A DNA stretch of 46,053 nucleotides from Beijerinckiaceae bacterium. GTDB lineage: Bacteria; Pseudomonadota; Alphaproteobacteria; Rhizobiales; Beijerinckiaceae. This document shows positions 26,795 to 35,558 of this stretch, piece after piece; positions within the stretch are counted from its first letter, which is position 1; each line of letters begins with the position of its first letter. A program made the position numbers and the translations under genes. The notes beneath the pieces are model-generated. The model ran no database searches. It saw only the letters and a program-made list of their open reading frames with translations, and was not told where the DNA came from. The stretch is taken from positions 1 to 46,053 of the forward strand of contig JAPJMW010000020.1 of assembly GCA_026461505.1 (NCBI GenBank). Direction: 5' to 3'.

Positions 26795-28219
26795 ATGAAT
26801 GCACGGAGTGTATCAACACCTGGTAAGATGATTGGCGCCTTGATTGCCTTTCAATGTTTTATCTTGGTGATCATTCCCTATGCTTTTAGCGGCGCACCGC
26901 CGCTTGATGTTGTTGAAGGTTTGGTGTGGGCGCCCCATTGGCTGATCGGAACCTATAAGCATCCGCCGCTGCCCGCATGGCTCATAGAGATCTCGGTTCT
27001 CCTCACCCATAATGTGATTTTAGGCCCATACCTTGTTGGGCAACTTTGCGTTGCCTTGACCTATTGGTTGATCTACCAGCTTGGCCGTTTGCTGATGGAC
27101 TCGATAAGGGCTGCAGCCGGTACGATCTTAATGGCGGGCGCCTATTATTTTACGGTGCCGACGCTCGAGTTTAACCACAATGTCATTCAACTTCCGCTAT
27201 GGTCTGCGGGTATAGTGCTCTACGCCCACTTAAGACAAAAGCCACACTCCTGGTTGCTCTGGTTAGGGCTTGGTACGTTGGGCGGGTTTGGTCTTTACGG
27301 CAAATACACTTTCGCAATTCTCTTGGTGGTTCTCTTTTCGCTTTCGCTTTTTGAAAAGCAAACCCGTGCGATGTTTAAAACTGCGAAGCCCTATGTGAGC
27401 ATGGCACTCGCAATCGCCGTCTTTTCGCCGCATCTCATTTGGCTCATTCAGCATGATTTTGAGCCTTTTGCTTACGCGCTTGAACGGAGCTCAAATGGGC
27501 CAACTTCTGCACCACTTGTTTTTGTAGCGGCGCAAGTGGCGGATCATTTACCGATGATCGTCATTCTGGCCATTGTGGGTATTCGCGGCCTGCTGAAGGC
27601 CGAACAGCTTCCGAAAATGCGCGATGATTTAATATTTTTACGCATCATCACTTTCAGTCCCATCCTTCTCGTGTTCACGCTTTTTATGCTGAGCGGATCA
27701 TCGGCCAAAGACATGTGGGCGATGCCGATGTTTAATCCGCTCGGCCTTTGGATTGTGATGGAATTAGGCGGGAAATGGTCTTTGCCACAGCTTAACCGCG
27801 CGATGGTGACGGCACTCGCCTTGATCTTTTTCGTTGGCGTGGGCTTTATCGTTCAGGCCATTCACCCTTATGCCGATAGGCCTTTACGCAGCTATTGGCC
27901 GATGCTTGAAATCTCCAACACGGTCGATCGATTGTGGAAAGAGCGAACTGATCAACCGCTCGCCATTATTGGCGGCACACCCTTTGTTGCAGGCCTTGCG
28001 GCCATTGGACAAAAGGCAAGGCCCGATGTGATGATTGGCGTCGATTTAAGCCACTCACCTTGGCTGAGTGATCAGGATGTCAAAAAACGCGGCATCGCTT
28101 TTATCTTCGATCACGATGAAGCTGTGCCCGCACTATGCGGCACGGCCGCGTTTAAGACGACGATAACGCTGCCTGATCCATTAATCCCGCAGCTAACGGC
28201 TATTATGTGCCCGCCTTAA
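26795..28219 (+). CDS. GT39-type membrane glycosyltransferase (ArnT/PMT_2-like)
   Basis: Polytopic membrane protein of 474 residues with about 10-11 hydrophobic segments. The first loop has the conserved acidic pair region (PPLDVVEGLVWAPHWLIGTYKHPPLPAWL), typical of lipid-linked-sugar glycosyltransferases of family 39. The C-terminal region (IIGGTPFVAGLAAIGQ) is periplasmic-like. It would transfer a sugar from a polyprenyl phosphate donor to an envelope acceptor. ATG at 26795 is the first start close to the first membrane helix, but it has only a weak ribosome site, and 26828 is an alternative. An open frame continues up to 26657 without coding character. Stand-alone gene; acceptor unknown. 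Confidence 0.78.
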   Translation: MNARSVSTPGKMIGALIAFQCFILVIIPYAFSGAPPLDVVEGLVWAPHWLIGTYKHPPLPAWLIEISVLLTHNVILGPYLVGQLCVALTYWLIYQLGRLLMDSIRAAAGTILMAGAYYFTVPTLEFNHNVIQLPLWSAGIVLYAHLRQKPHSWLLWLGLGTLGGFGLYGKYTFAILLVVLFSLSLFEKQTRAMFKTAKPYVSMALAIAVFSPHLIWLIQHDFEPFAYALERSSNGPTSAPLVFVAAQVADHLPMIVILAIVGIRGLLKAEQLPKMRDDLIFLRIITFSPILLVFTLFMLSGSSAKDMWAMPMFNPLGLWIVMELGGKWSLPQLNRAMVTALALIFFVGVGFIVQAIHPYADRPLRSYWPMLEISNTVDRLWKERTDQPLAIIGGTPFVAGLAAIGQKARPDVMIGVDLSHSPWLSDQDVKKRGIAFIFDHDEAVPALCGTAAFKTTITLPDPLIPQLTAIMCPP

Positions 28220-28233
28220 CATGCGTGACTGCT

Positions 28234-29658
28234 TCAGGATCTAACCCTTGGCTTAATCGGCGTGACGGTATCAAGCCCTAGCACTGATTCAAGATGATAG
28301 GCTGATGTTAAAAGTGATGCATCACCATTGGAGGGTGCAATCATTTGCAAGCCGACAGGCAATCCCGATTGCGTAAAGCCGCAAGGCAATGACAAAGCGG
28401 GGCAGCCCGCCATGGTTGCAACGCCCACAATCAAAAGCCAATCCACATAGGTTTTGAACGTAACGCCATTGCACTGTTTGAGATAACGCTCACCGACCGG
28501 GAATGGCGGTGTAATGGTGGCAGGACATAACAAGCAGTCATAGGTTTGGAAGAAACTGGCGACGCGTTCCATCAAAGCGGTGCGCTCGCTTTCGGCTTTG
28601 GCAATATCGGCAACACTCAGGGCTAAACCTTTTTCAATGTTCCAGATGACTTCCGGTTTTAATTGATCGCGATGATCGCCCAGCAATCCCGCCATGCCGA
28701 TGGCAAATCCTTCGGCACGGATCGTTTGAAAAATCTCGTACGCGTCATGCACATCGGGATGCGCTTCTTCAACAACAACGCCTTCTTTGGCCCATTGCTC
28801 GGCAGCTTTACGGGTAATCGCCACCACTTCAGGATCAACCGGCGTGATGCCGCCTAAATCGGGCGAATAGGCCACGCGCTTTGGCTTTTTGCCGTTGCGG
28901 GTGGAGGTGAGAAACGGGATCGCAGGCCTTGGTTTCGAAATCGGATCGCGCGGATCATCGCCGCTCATTGCATCCAAAAAGAGAGCCAAATCTTCGACAT
29001 TCCGGGCCATCGGACCTTCAACACCAAGGCTTGAATCAAGCCGACCACCACGGGTATAGGCAACTCGCCCGGGCGTCGGGCGAAGACCCACAATATTATT
29101 GAAGCTCGCGGGATTGCGCAGGCTGCCGCCCATATCCGAGCCTTGCGCCAGCCATGCCATGCCGGTGGCGAGTGCCACCGCTGCACCGCCTGACGAGCCT
29201 GCTGCCGACATACGCGTATCGTAAGGGTTAAGTGTCGCGCCGAAGACTTCGTTGAACGTGTTGGCGCCTGCGCCAAATTCCGGTGTGTTGGACTTGGCAT
29301 AGACAATACCGCCCTCGGCCTCGATATGCTCGACCATAACATCGGAAGCATCCGGAATAAGATCAGCAAAGATGGGCGAGCCTTGGGTAGAGCGCACGCC
29401 TGCGACATTCGACAAATCTTTGATGGCCACGGGCATGCCCTGCAACAAGCCACGTTCATTGGCGGGTTTTGCCATCAGGCGTTTGGCGTGGTCCCGCGCG
29501 CGATCAAAGCAAAGGGTCGGCAACGCGTTGACCTGAGGATCGACCTCGGCAATGCGGGGCTCTAGCGCATCCAGCAAATCGAGCGGGGTAATCTCGCCCT
29601 TCTTCAGGCGGTTGACGAGTGAAACTGCCGAAGAGTGGATTAAGTCATCGCTCGTCAT
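28234..29658 (-). CDS. Amidase (amidase signature family)
   Basis: Ser-cisSer-Lys hydrolase of 474 residues. The triad is visible as Lys80 (MPVAIKDLSN), the cis-serine in AAGSSGGAA (Ser155/156) and Ser179 in GSDMGGSLRNPA. Other conserved segments are TQGSPIFAD, NTPEFGAG and LRPTPGRVA. The family includes GatA, but the lack of gatC/gatB neighbours and the C-terminal CGFTQSGLPVGLQMIA favour a catabolic amidase. ATG at 29658 has AGGG 6-7 nt upstream; an earlier ATG at 29706 lacks a site. Cleaves an amide to acid plus ammonia; substrate unknown. Confidence 0.9.
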   Translation of the reverse strand: MTSDDLIHSSAVSLVNRLKKGEITPLDLLDALEPRIAEVDPQVNALPTLCFDRARDHAKRLMAKPANERGLLQGMPVAIKDLSNVAGVRSTQGSPIFADLIPDASDVMVEHIEAEGGIVYAKSNTPEFGAGANTFNEVFGATLNPYDTRMSAAGSSGGAAVALATGMAWLAQGSDMGGSLRNPASFNNIVGLRPTPGRVAYTRGGRLDSSLGVEGPMARNVEDLALFLDAMSGDDPRDPISKPRPAIPFLTSTRNGKKPKRVAYSPDLGGITPVDPEVVAITRKAAEQWAKEGVVVEEAHPDVHDAYEIFQTIRAEGFAIGMAGLLGDHRDQLKPEVIWNIEKGLALSVADIAKAESERTALMERVASFFQTYDCLLCPATITPPFPVGERYLKQCNGVTFKTYVDWLLIVGVATMAGCPALSLPCGFTQSGLPVGLQMIAPSNGDASLLTSAYHLESVLGLDTVTPIKPRVRS

Positions 29659-29822
29659 AGTGAACCCTTTTTGCTGTTTGGCCGTATCTTCGTCATCATT
29701 CTGCATAGAGTGCGATGTAGCAAGCTTCTCGGCTAGAAGTCTGTCTGCGACATAATGGATAGAAAGCGATTCCCCTGTGGGAGAAAATCATCTATCCACC
29801 CTTATCGACGTGAGTAAAACCT

Positions 29823-30374
29823 GTGAAATCGATTCTTCTGATCCGGCACGGCCAATCCACTTTCAACGCGCATTACGAAAAGACAGGGCAGGACCCTGGC
29901 CATTTCGATGCGCGACTGACCGAGCTTGGCGAGAAACAAGCGGCAGCTACGCGGCAAATTCTGGCGGATGAGCATGTCGATCTTGTGATTACCTCGCCTT
30001 TGACGCGCGCCATTCAGACGGGCTTGGGTATTTTTGGTAGCCGTAGCCTGCCCTTTTATATCACCTGCCGCCATCGCGAGCGGTTGGAAAGCACCTGCGA
30101 TGTCGGCCGTTCGCCCGCCGAATTAAAAGCGGATTTTCCGGCGCTTGAGTTTGACCATCTCGACGATGTGTGGTGGCACAACGAGCCCGGTTCAAAAGCA
30201 CCTTTTGTTACCGAGCCGCTCTCCGTGTTTGAAAAGCGGGTTAGCGCCTTCCGCGGTTGGTTGACTGAACACCCGACGACCAAGGTCGCGGTGATTGGGC
30301 ACGGCACGTTTTTCCATGCGCTGACGGGCCATTGGATGCAGAATTGCGAAGTTCAACGCTGGCAACCTACCTAA
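29823..30374 (+). CDS. Histidine phosphatase family protein
   Basis: Phosphoglycerate-mutase-like phosphatase of 183 residues. The N-terminal LIRHGQST gives Arg8 and the phosphoacceptor His9; TSPLTRAIQTG gives the second Arg, and VIGHGTFFHAL the C-terminal catalytic His. The start is GTG, with no strong ribosome site, and the next frame-internal ATG would remove the active site, so GTG is required. Substrate class (sugar phosphate or small phospho-metabolite) cannot be told. Divergent from the amidase. Confidence 0.85.
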   Translation: MKSILLIRHGQSTFNAHYEKTGQDPGHFDARLTELGEKQAAATRQILADEHVDLVITSPLTRAIQTGLGIFGSRSLPFYITCRHRERLESTCDVGRSPAELKADFPALEFDHLDDVWWHNEPGSKAPFVTEPLSVFEKRVSAFRGWLTEHPTTKVAVIGHGTFFHALTGHWMQNCEVQRWQPT

Positions 30375-30456
30375 TTGACGCACAGCACTTTAATCAGCCA
30401 TTGATCCGCCATTGGCTGATCCTGACGCACGCCCCTATCCTTTATTGAAAGTTACC

Positions 30457-31890
30457 ATGTCGCAAACTCAACTGCCTTCGAAAACCATTTGGACCATTTT
30501 GACAGGCACCATGATCGCCATGTTTTTGGGCGCACTGGACCAGACGATTATTGCGGCCGCGCTGCCAACCATGGCGCGGGAGCTTGGCGATTTTAATTCG
30601 ATCTCATGGGTGGCGAGTCTTTATCTCTTAGCCACAACAGCGGTAACGCCGCTTTATGGCAAGATCAGCGATATCCATGGCCGTCGCGTGACGATGCTAG
30701 CGGCGATTATGATTTTCGTGATCGGTTCGATCGCCTGCGCTTTGGCACCCACAATGTTGGCGCTTATTCTGGCGCGCGGGTTGCAGGGCCTTGGGGGCGG
30801 CGGTTTGATCTCGCTGTCTCAAACCATCATTGCCGATATTGTCGCGCCGAAAGAACGCGGCAAATATCAGATCTTTTTTGCGAGCGTCTATCTCTTGGCA
30901 AGTTTGATGGGGCCGATGCTCGGCGGTTTTCTGACCGAGCATTTGCATTGGTCTTTGATCTTCTGGATCAATTTGCCGATTGGCCTTGTGGCATGGGCGA
31001 TGACGACGAATACGCTGAAGCTTTTACCCATCCATCATCGGCCGCATAAGCTTGATATACCGGGTGCGGTGTTGATCGTGCTTGCAACGGTGAGTTTGAT
31101 GTTGGCGCTTGATCAAGGCGGAAGCCGCGCGGCGTGGCTGTCACCAACCATCCTGAGCATGCTCGGCGCTTCGCTTGTGTTGTGGGTCTTGTTCGTCATG
31201 CGTATTCGCGCGGCCGAAGAGCCATTGATCCCGATTGAAATTCTGGCCAATCCGGTTGTTGCGAGTGCGACGACAGCGGCGCTTTTCAGCATGGGCACCT
31301 ATGTGGCGACAACGATTTTCATGCCCGTTTATTTTGAAACAGCACGCCAAATGAGTGCGGCGGATTCAGGGCTTGCTCTTATTCCGTTTATGGTTGGCAC
31401 GGTTGTCGGAGCCACTATGGCCGGGCAGACAATGGGCCGCATCACGCATTATAAGCGTCTGCCGCTGGGCGGAACTTTCGTTGCGGCGATTGCAGCACTT
31501 TGCATCGCTTTCTTTCAAAACCGAATGTCGATTGTCGAGTTGGAAGCGTTATTCACCGTCATCGCCATCGGGCTTGGCACGGTATTGCCGACAACAACGG
31601 TTGCGATCCAGAATGCTGTGAAGGCGCATCAATTGGGAACAGCGACAGGTGCGATGAATTTCTTCCGTCAGCTTGGAAGCGCGTTGTTGGTCGCGGTCTT
31701 TGGCACAATCTTGCTGAATGCCGGAGAGATTACACCGGGCAGTACCAGCGAGGCGGGTGATCGCTTTTTCGTGATGTTTTTAGCGACTGCGATCGGCTTT
31801 GGTATTTCATTCGTCGCATTGCTTTTCATGGAAGAAAAGCCATTGCGCTCGGCCGCAAAACACGCGGCCGAGGCAGTGATGGTGGATTAG
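30457..31890 (+). CDS. MDR family MFS transporter (DHA2, EmrB/QacA-like)
   Basis: Fourteen-helix drug:H+ antiporter of 477 residues. Motif D1 (FLGALDQTIIAAALPTM) and motif A (GKISDIHGRRVTML) are clear, and motif C-like GPMLGGFLTEHL follows; LDIPGA marks the middle loop. It exports hydrophobic compounds from the inner membrane. ATG at 30457 is used with GAAAG upstream; a TTG at 30412 is in frame but unneeded. Its stop interlocks with that of the convergent epimerase gene (a 4-base TTAG). Confidence 0.9.
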   Translation: MSQTQLPSKTIWTILTGTMIAMFLGALDQTIIAAALPTMARELGDFNSISWVASLYLLATTAVTPLYGKISDIHGRRVTMLAAIMIFVIGSIACALAPTMLALILARGLQGLGGGGLISLSQTIIADIVAPKERGKYQIFFASVYLLASLMGPMLGGFLTEHLHWSLIFWINLPIGLVAWAMTTNTLKLLPIHHRPHKLDIPGAVLIVLATVSLMLALDQGGSRAAWLSPTILSMLGASLVLWVLFVMRIRAAEEPLIPIEILANPVVASATTAALFSMGTYVATTIFMPVYFETARQMSAADSGLALIPFMVGTVVGATMAGQTMGRITHYKRLPLGGTFVAAIAALCIAFFQNRMSIVELEALFTVIAIGLGTVLPTTTVAIQNAVKAHQLGTATGAMNFFRQLGSALLVAVFGTILLNAGEITPGSTSEAGDRFFVMFLATAIGFGISFVALLFMEEKPLRSAAKHAAEAVMVD

Positions 31891-32786
31891 CCGAGCTTCT
31901 TTACTTCAGCACGCCAAGGATGCTCTTCCTTGAAGCCCAAGACTTCGCGGGTCTTCTTGTTGGAGAGCGGCGCTTCGAACTCGCCCATCGGGCGGGTGAT
32001 CGGCGTATTGGGGCAGTATTTTTTCAAGAATTCTGCGGTCGGTAATTCAGCGGTGATGGTATCATTGACTGCGTTGAACACCTGGAAGCCCAAGCCGTCC
32101 TTTTGCAAGCCGAGATGAACGATCTGAGCCAGATCGCGCGCATCGATATAGGCCCATGCGTTGCGCTTGCGTGACATCGGATCCTTCAAGAAGGGCGGGA
32201 ACATCGTATATTCATGCGGCTCGATGACATTGCCGATACGCAGCGCGTAAATGTCGGCCTTGTAACGCATCGCAAACGTACGCGAGGTCAGCTCATTGAC
32301 CACTTTCGAATGGCCATAGCTGTCCATTGGGTCAACGTCATAGCTTTCATCGAGCGGGAAGGAATGGAAATCCTTATCACCTTCGGCGAAGCACACACCA
32401 TAGGTCGTCTCGGATGAGGCGACGATGACTTTGCGGATACCAAGCTTCATCGCGGCTTCAATGACATTATAAGTACCCATGACATTGACGCGGAAAGTTT
32501 CATTATCAGGATTGATGAGAATGCGCGGCACGGCGGCGAAATGCACAACGGCATCGACCGGTGATGGTGCCTTGCCTGCGTTCAACCCGTCAAAATTGAA
32601 ATGCGTGGTCATAGCATTGAACACCTGACCGCTATCGGTGATATCGCCGACGAGATTCGAAATGCCGGGATGATCGAATGGCTTCAAATCGAAGTTGAGA
32701 ATGTCGTAACCCTTGGCTTTAAGCCATGGCATTACGTGACGCCCTGCCTTGCCTGTGCCGCCTGTAAACAGAATACGTTTGGTCAT
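31887..32786 (-). CDS. NAD-dependent epimerase/dehydratase family protein
   Basis: Extended SDR of 299 residues: TGGTGKAG glycine loop near residue 9, VVHFAAVPR, the SSETTYG strand, and the catalytic Tyr/Lys pair in YGHSKVVNE. AWAYIDARDLAQ follows, as in sugar-nucleotide or uronate-type epimerase/dehydrogenases. GGGAG 6 nt before ATG supports the start. The family includes uronate dehydrogenase and nucleotide-sugar epimerases; neighbours do not decide. Convergent with the MFS gene, with a 4-base overlap. Confidence 0.85.
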   Translation of the reverse strand: MTKRILFTGGTGKAGRHVMPWLKAKGYDILNFDLKPFDHPGISNLVGDITDSGQVFNAMTTHFNFDGLNAGKAPSPVDAVVHFAAVPRILINPDNETFRVNVMGTYNVIEAAMKLGIRKVIVASSETTYGVCFAEGDKDFHSFPLDESYDVDPMDSYGHSKVVNELTSRTFAMRYKADIYALRIGNVIEPHEYTMFPPFLKDPMSRKRNAWAYIDARDLAQIVHLGLQKDGLGFQVFNAVNDTITAELPTAEFLKKYCPNTPITRPMGEFEAPLSNKKTREVLGFKEEHPWRAEVKKLG

Positions 32787-32894
32787 GGTCTGCTCCCTGA
32801 TCCGATTTCATCGGTTATTGATGCGGCGCAATGTGTCGTGTCAGCGCCCATTAGGCAACCATTGCTGGTGCAGGTCAGATCGTCGCAGGACGCG

Positions 32895-33899
32895 TTAGCC
32901 GTTCATCAGTTTTAGACCAATTTCGGCAAATCGCGTGGCTAGCGGGGCAATTTCATGGGCATTTCCGCCCGCGGCATTGCCCTGCCTTGCCCGATCAGCG
33001 ATGCCGACAAAAATCACGGCAAACCGAAAAAAGGCGAAAGCAATGTGAAACGGTAAAAGCGGAGGGCTATTCGGCGCGTGAGCCCGATAATGCGCCACGA
33101 ATTCGGCCTCCGATGGAATGCCAAGTGCTTTAAGATCAAGCCCGGCAATACCGCCATAGTCTTCCGGTCTACTTTGCCAGGCCATCGCGGCAAAACCCAA
33201 ATCGGCAAGCGGATGACCCAATGTAGCCAATTCCCAATCCAGAATACCTATTACGCGCGCCTCAGTCGGATGGAACATCAGATTACCCATCCGGTAATCG
33301 CCATGGGCTATTGCCAGACGTCCATCATCCTTCGGGCGTTGATCGGTCAAACGCTCGATGAGACGATCAAGCGCGGGAATGTCATCGGTCGGTGATTCTT
33401 GCCATTGTCGCGACCAACGGTTGAGTTGCCGTTCGAAATAATCGCCGGGACGTCCGAAATCCGATAGCCCAATCGCGTTGGGATCAACCGAATGCAGCTT
33501 GGCGAGTGTTTTTGCCATTGCGAGATAAAGCGCATGACGCTCTTCCCGCGCAAGACCGGGCAAAGAGGCATCATGAAAGACCCGACCTTCAAGCCGCTCC
33601 ATCAAGTAAAACGGCGTACCCAAGACCAATGGATCCGATTCAAACAGCACAGGATGCGGGACCGGAATATCGGTTTTAGCCAAGGCTGCGAGCACACGAT
33701 ATTCGCGATCAATCGCATGCGCGCCTTTCAAAATCGGGCCATTGGGTTGCTTGCGTAAGACTAAGCGCGCAGCTCCCGTTGTTACAAAATAAGTAGGATT
33801 GGATTGGCCCCCACCAATGCGATCAACACTTAATAAAGGCACCGAGAACCGCTCGCGGACAAAGGCATCAAGCGCTGCGGTTTCAAAATCAAGCGACAT
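32895..33899 (-). CDS. Phosphotransferase family protein (APH-like kinase, ACAD10/11 N-domain type)
   Basis: Kinase-fold protein of 334 residues. The nucleotide loop RIGGGQSNPTYFV (28-40) and Lys50 (LVLRK) form the N-lobe; the catalytic loop is AHGDYRMGNLMFH (His199, Asp201, Asn206) and the metal Asp221 is in ILDWELATLGHP. This subgroup is fused to acyl-CoA dehydrogenase in animal ACAD10/11 and is LvaA in Pseudomonas levulinate catabolism, where it phosphorylates the hydroxyl of 4-hydroxyacyl-CoA. Here its ATG overlaps the acyl-CoA dehydrogenase stop (TAATG), supporting a shared pathway rather than antibiotic resistance. Confidence 0.88.
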   Translation of the reverse strand: MSLDFETAALDAFVRERFSVPLLSVDRIGGGQSNPTYFVTTGAARLVLRKQPNGPILKGAHAIDREYRVLAALAKTDIPVPHPVLFESDPLVLGTPFYLMERLEGRVFHDASLPGLAREERHALYLAMAKTLAKLHSVDPNAIGLSDFGRPGDYFERQLNRWSRQWQESPTDDIPALDRLIERLTDQRPKDDGRLAIAHGDYRMGNLMFHPTEARVIGILDWELATLGHPLADLGFAAMAWQSRPEDYGGIAGLDLKALGIPSEAEFVAHYRAHAPNSPPLLPFHIAFAFFRFAVIFVGIADRARQGNAAGGNAHEIAPLATRFAEIGLKLMNG

Positions 33900-35107
33900 T
33901 ATTTTGCCTCAACGGGCCATTGCCAAAAGCCATCGCCTTCATCGGCCAAGAAGCGATGCAGAACCATTTTATGCACCTCGTCCGCACCATCCACCAGACG
34001 TGCTTGACGGGCATACCGATAAATCCATTCGAGCACCGTATCGGTTGAATAACCCCGCGCGCCATTGATCTGGATCGCGGTATCGGCTGCATCATGCAGC
34101 ACTTTAGCCACATGCATTTTAGCCATCGAAATTTCCTTACGCGCGAACGAGCCATGATCGAGCGCCCAGGCCGCTTTCATCACAAGCAGGCGTCCGATTT
34201 CGATCCGCATCGCTATATCGCCCAGCATCATCTGAACACTTTCGCGTTCCGATAATTTCACCCCAAAGCCTTCACGCTTCGACGCATAATCGCGAGCGAT
34301 TTCGACCGCACGTTTCGACAGACCCAACCACCGCATGCAATGGGTGAGACGCGCTGGCCCCAACCGAACTTGCGTGACTTTTAAGCCTTTGCCCTCACCG
34401 CCCAGAATGTTTTTTTCATTCACCACAAGGCCATCAAATTCCAACTCGCAATGACCGCCATGTTCTTCCGGCCCCATAATGCCGATGCGTCGGACAATCC
34501 GCCAACCGGGCTGGTCCTTGTGGAACAAAAACGCAGTAAGACCATGACGCGGATCATCCGAAGTGCGCGCCATTAGAATAAAATGGCTCGCTTCCTCGGC
34601 GCCCGTGATGAACCATTTGCGGCCCGTGATGACATAATCCGAGCCACGTTTTTCAGCGCGTGTCTGAATCATGCCCGGATCGGAGCCGCCACCGGGATGG
34701 GGTTCGGTCATCGCAAAAGCCGATCGGACTTTGCCCTCTACGATCGGCGCCAGCCATTCGGCCTTCTGCTCGAGCGTGCCAAGCGCTTCAAGCACCATCA
34801 TATTGCCATCGTCGGGTGCCGAGGAATTAAACACGACCGGCCCGAAAATCGAGCGGTTCATGGCCTCATAGCAAACGGCCATGCCAATTTTACCCAAGCC
34901 TTTACCGCCCGTCTCAGGTTTCAACTGGAGGCACCAGAGGCCTTCCGAGCGGGCTTGCGCACGCAAAGGTTCAAGGCGGGAGAGAGCTATATTGCCATGA
35001 CCATCATAGGCCGAAGGATCCCTTTCCAGCGGCAGGATATGGGCATCGACGAAACCCGCGATGCGCGCGCGATACTGTTCAATCTCGTCGGAGATTTGAA
35101 AATCCAT
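33899..35107 (-). CDS. Acyl-CoA dehydrogenase family protein (ACAD10/11- or LvaC-like)
   Basis: FAD-dependent acyl-CoA dehydrogenase of 402 residues. Present are FAMTEPHPGGGSDPGMIQT and VITGRKWFITGA (flavin-binding middle domain), RLTHCMRWLGLSKRAVEIA, and the C-terminal GYSTDTVLEWIYRYARQARLVDGADEVHK that forms the helical domain around the active site. Together with the following kinase it matches the ACAD11/LvaC class, which removes phosphate from 4-phosphoacyl-CoA instead of simple oxidation. GGAGG 8 nt before ATG is the ribosome site and lies in a hairpin (see separate feature). First gene of the two-gene unit. Confidence 0.9.
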   Translation of the reverse strand: MDFQISDEIEQYRARIAGFVDAHILPLERDPSAYDGHGNIALSRLEPLRAQARSEGLWCLQLKPETGGKGLGKIGMAVCYEAMNRSIFGPVVFNSSAPDDGNMMVLEALGTLEQKAEWLAPIVEGKVRSAFAMTEPHPGGGSDPGMIQTRAEKRGSDYVITGRKWFITGAEEASHFILMARTSDDPRHGLTAFLFHKDQPGWRIVRRIGIMGPEEHGGHCELEFDGLVVNEKNILGGEGKGLKVTQVRLGPARLTHCMRWLGLSKRAVEIARDYASKREGFGVKLSERESVQMMLGDIAMRIEIGRLLVMKAAWALDHGSFARKEISMAKMHVAKVLHDAADTAIQINGARGYSTDTVLEWIYRYARQARLVDGADEVHKMVLHRFLADEGDGFWQWPVEAK

Positions 35108-35115
35108 GCCTGTTT

Positions 35116-35130
35116 CCTCCTGTTGGGAGG
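35116..35130 (-). promoter_or_regulatory. Hairpin masking the Shine-Dalgarno of the acyl-CoA dehydrogenase gene
   Basis: On the minus strand CCTCC pairs perfectly with the GGAGG ribosome site across a CAACA loop, just upstream of the start codon. Occlusion of the ribosome site would lower translation until the stem opens (protein binding, temperature or metabolite). Only five base pairs, so the effect may be mild. Confidence 0.5.
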
Positions 35131-35248
35131 TAATCTAAGCCGTAGAGGTACGAATTGCACGTGCTTTGATGGCGGGTTGGCTGCGATGGAAATGCGGGTC
35201 TTAGCCAGCGAGTTATGGTTAATGTATCGTGAATAAAGAGATTAAACT

Positions 35249-35277
35249 TTGAAATGACAAAAGGCCCGCCATATGGT
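35249..35277 (+). promoter_or_regulatory. Sigma-70-type promoter of vapBC
   Basis: A -35-like TTGAAA (35249-35254) and a -10-like TATGGT (35272-35277) are 17 bp apart, the ideal spacing. Transcription would begin near 35284, next to the operator repeat and about 30 bp before the antitoxin start. Confidence 0.55.
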
Positions 35278-35279
35278 AT

Positions 35280-35300
35280 CTATCATTTGATAGCTATCAA
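35280..35300. promoter_or_regulatory. vapBC operator (overlapping palindromes)
   Basis: A perfect 14-bp palindrome TTGATAGCTATCAA (35287-35300) overlaps a second inverted repeat CTATC-ATTT-GATAG (35280-35293). It lies just downstream of the predicted -10, where antitoxin-toxin complexes bind for autoregulation. Confidence 0.65.
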
Positions 35301-35312
35301 TGGAGGCCAACC

Positions 35313-35558
35313 ATGTCAGCAACCGCTAAACTCTTCATGCATGGCCGCAGTCAAGCCGTTCGCCTGCCCAAAGAATTCCGCTTTGAAGGAACCGAAGTAC
35401 GGGTTCGCCGCGTCGGTAAACAGGTGATTTTGGAGCCGATGGGCGTTAGGGCACCGATGCCATGGGCTGAGATTGATGCTTTGGGGGACACACCCTTCCT
35501 CGCCGGAGGCCGGGAACAACCGGCAATGCCAGAGGATCGTAAAGTGTTTGACGAATGA
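35313..35558 (+). CDS. vapB: VapB-type antitoxin (AbrB/MazE fold)
   Basis: Antitoxin of 81 residues. The swapped-hairpin DNA-binding domain is seen as KLFMHGRSQAVRLPKEFRFEG followed by EVRVRRVGKQVILEP; the C-terminal part (PAMPEDRKVFDE) is the flexible tail that would wrap the toxin. GGAGG lies 7 nt before ATG. The stop overlaps the toxin start by 4 bases (ATGA), the usual coupling. It neutralises the adjacent PIN toxin and represses the operon through the upstream palindrome. Confidence 0.9.
   Translation: MSATAKLFMHGRSQAVRLPKEFRFEGTEVRVRRVGKQVILEPMGVRAPMPWAEIDALGDTPFLAGGREQPAMPEDRKVFDE

Noticed and set aside
32895..33899. Aminoglycoside resistance by the APH-like gene
   Set aside because: The gene is coupled to an acyl-CoA dehydrogenase and matches the ACAD10/11-LvaA subgroup, so a catabolic role is far more likely.
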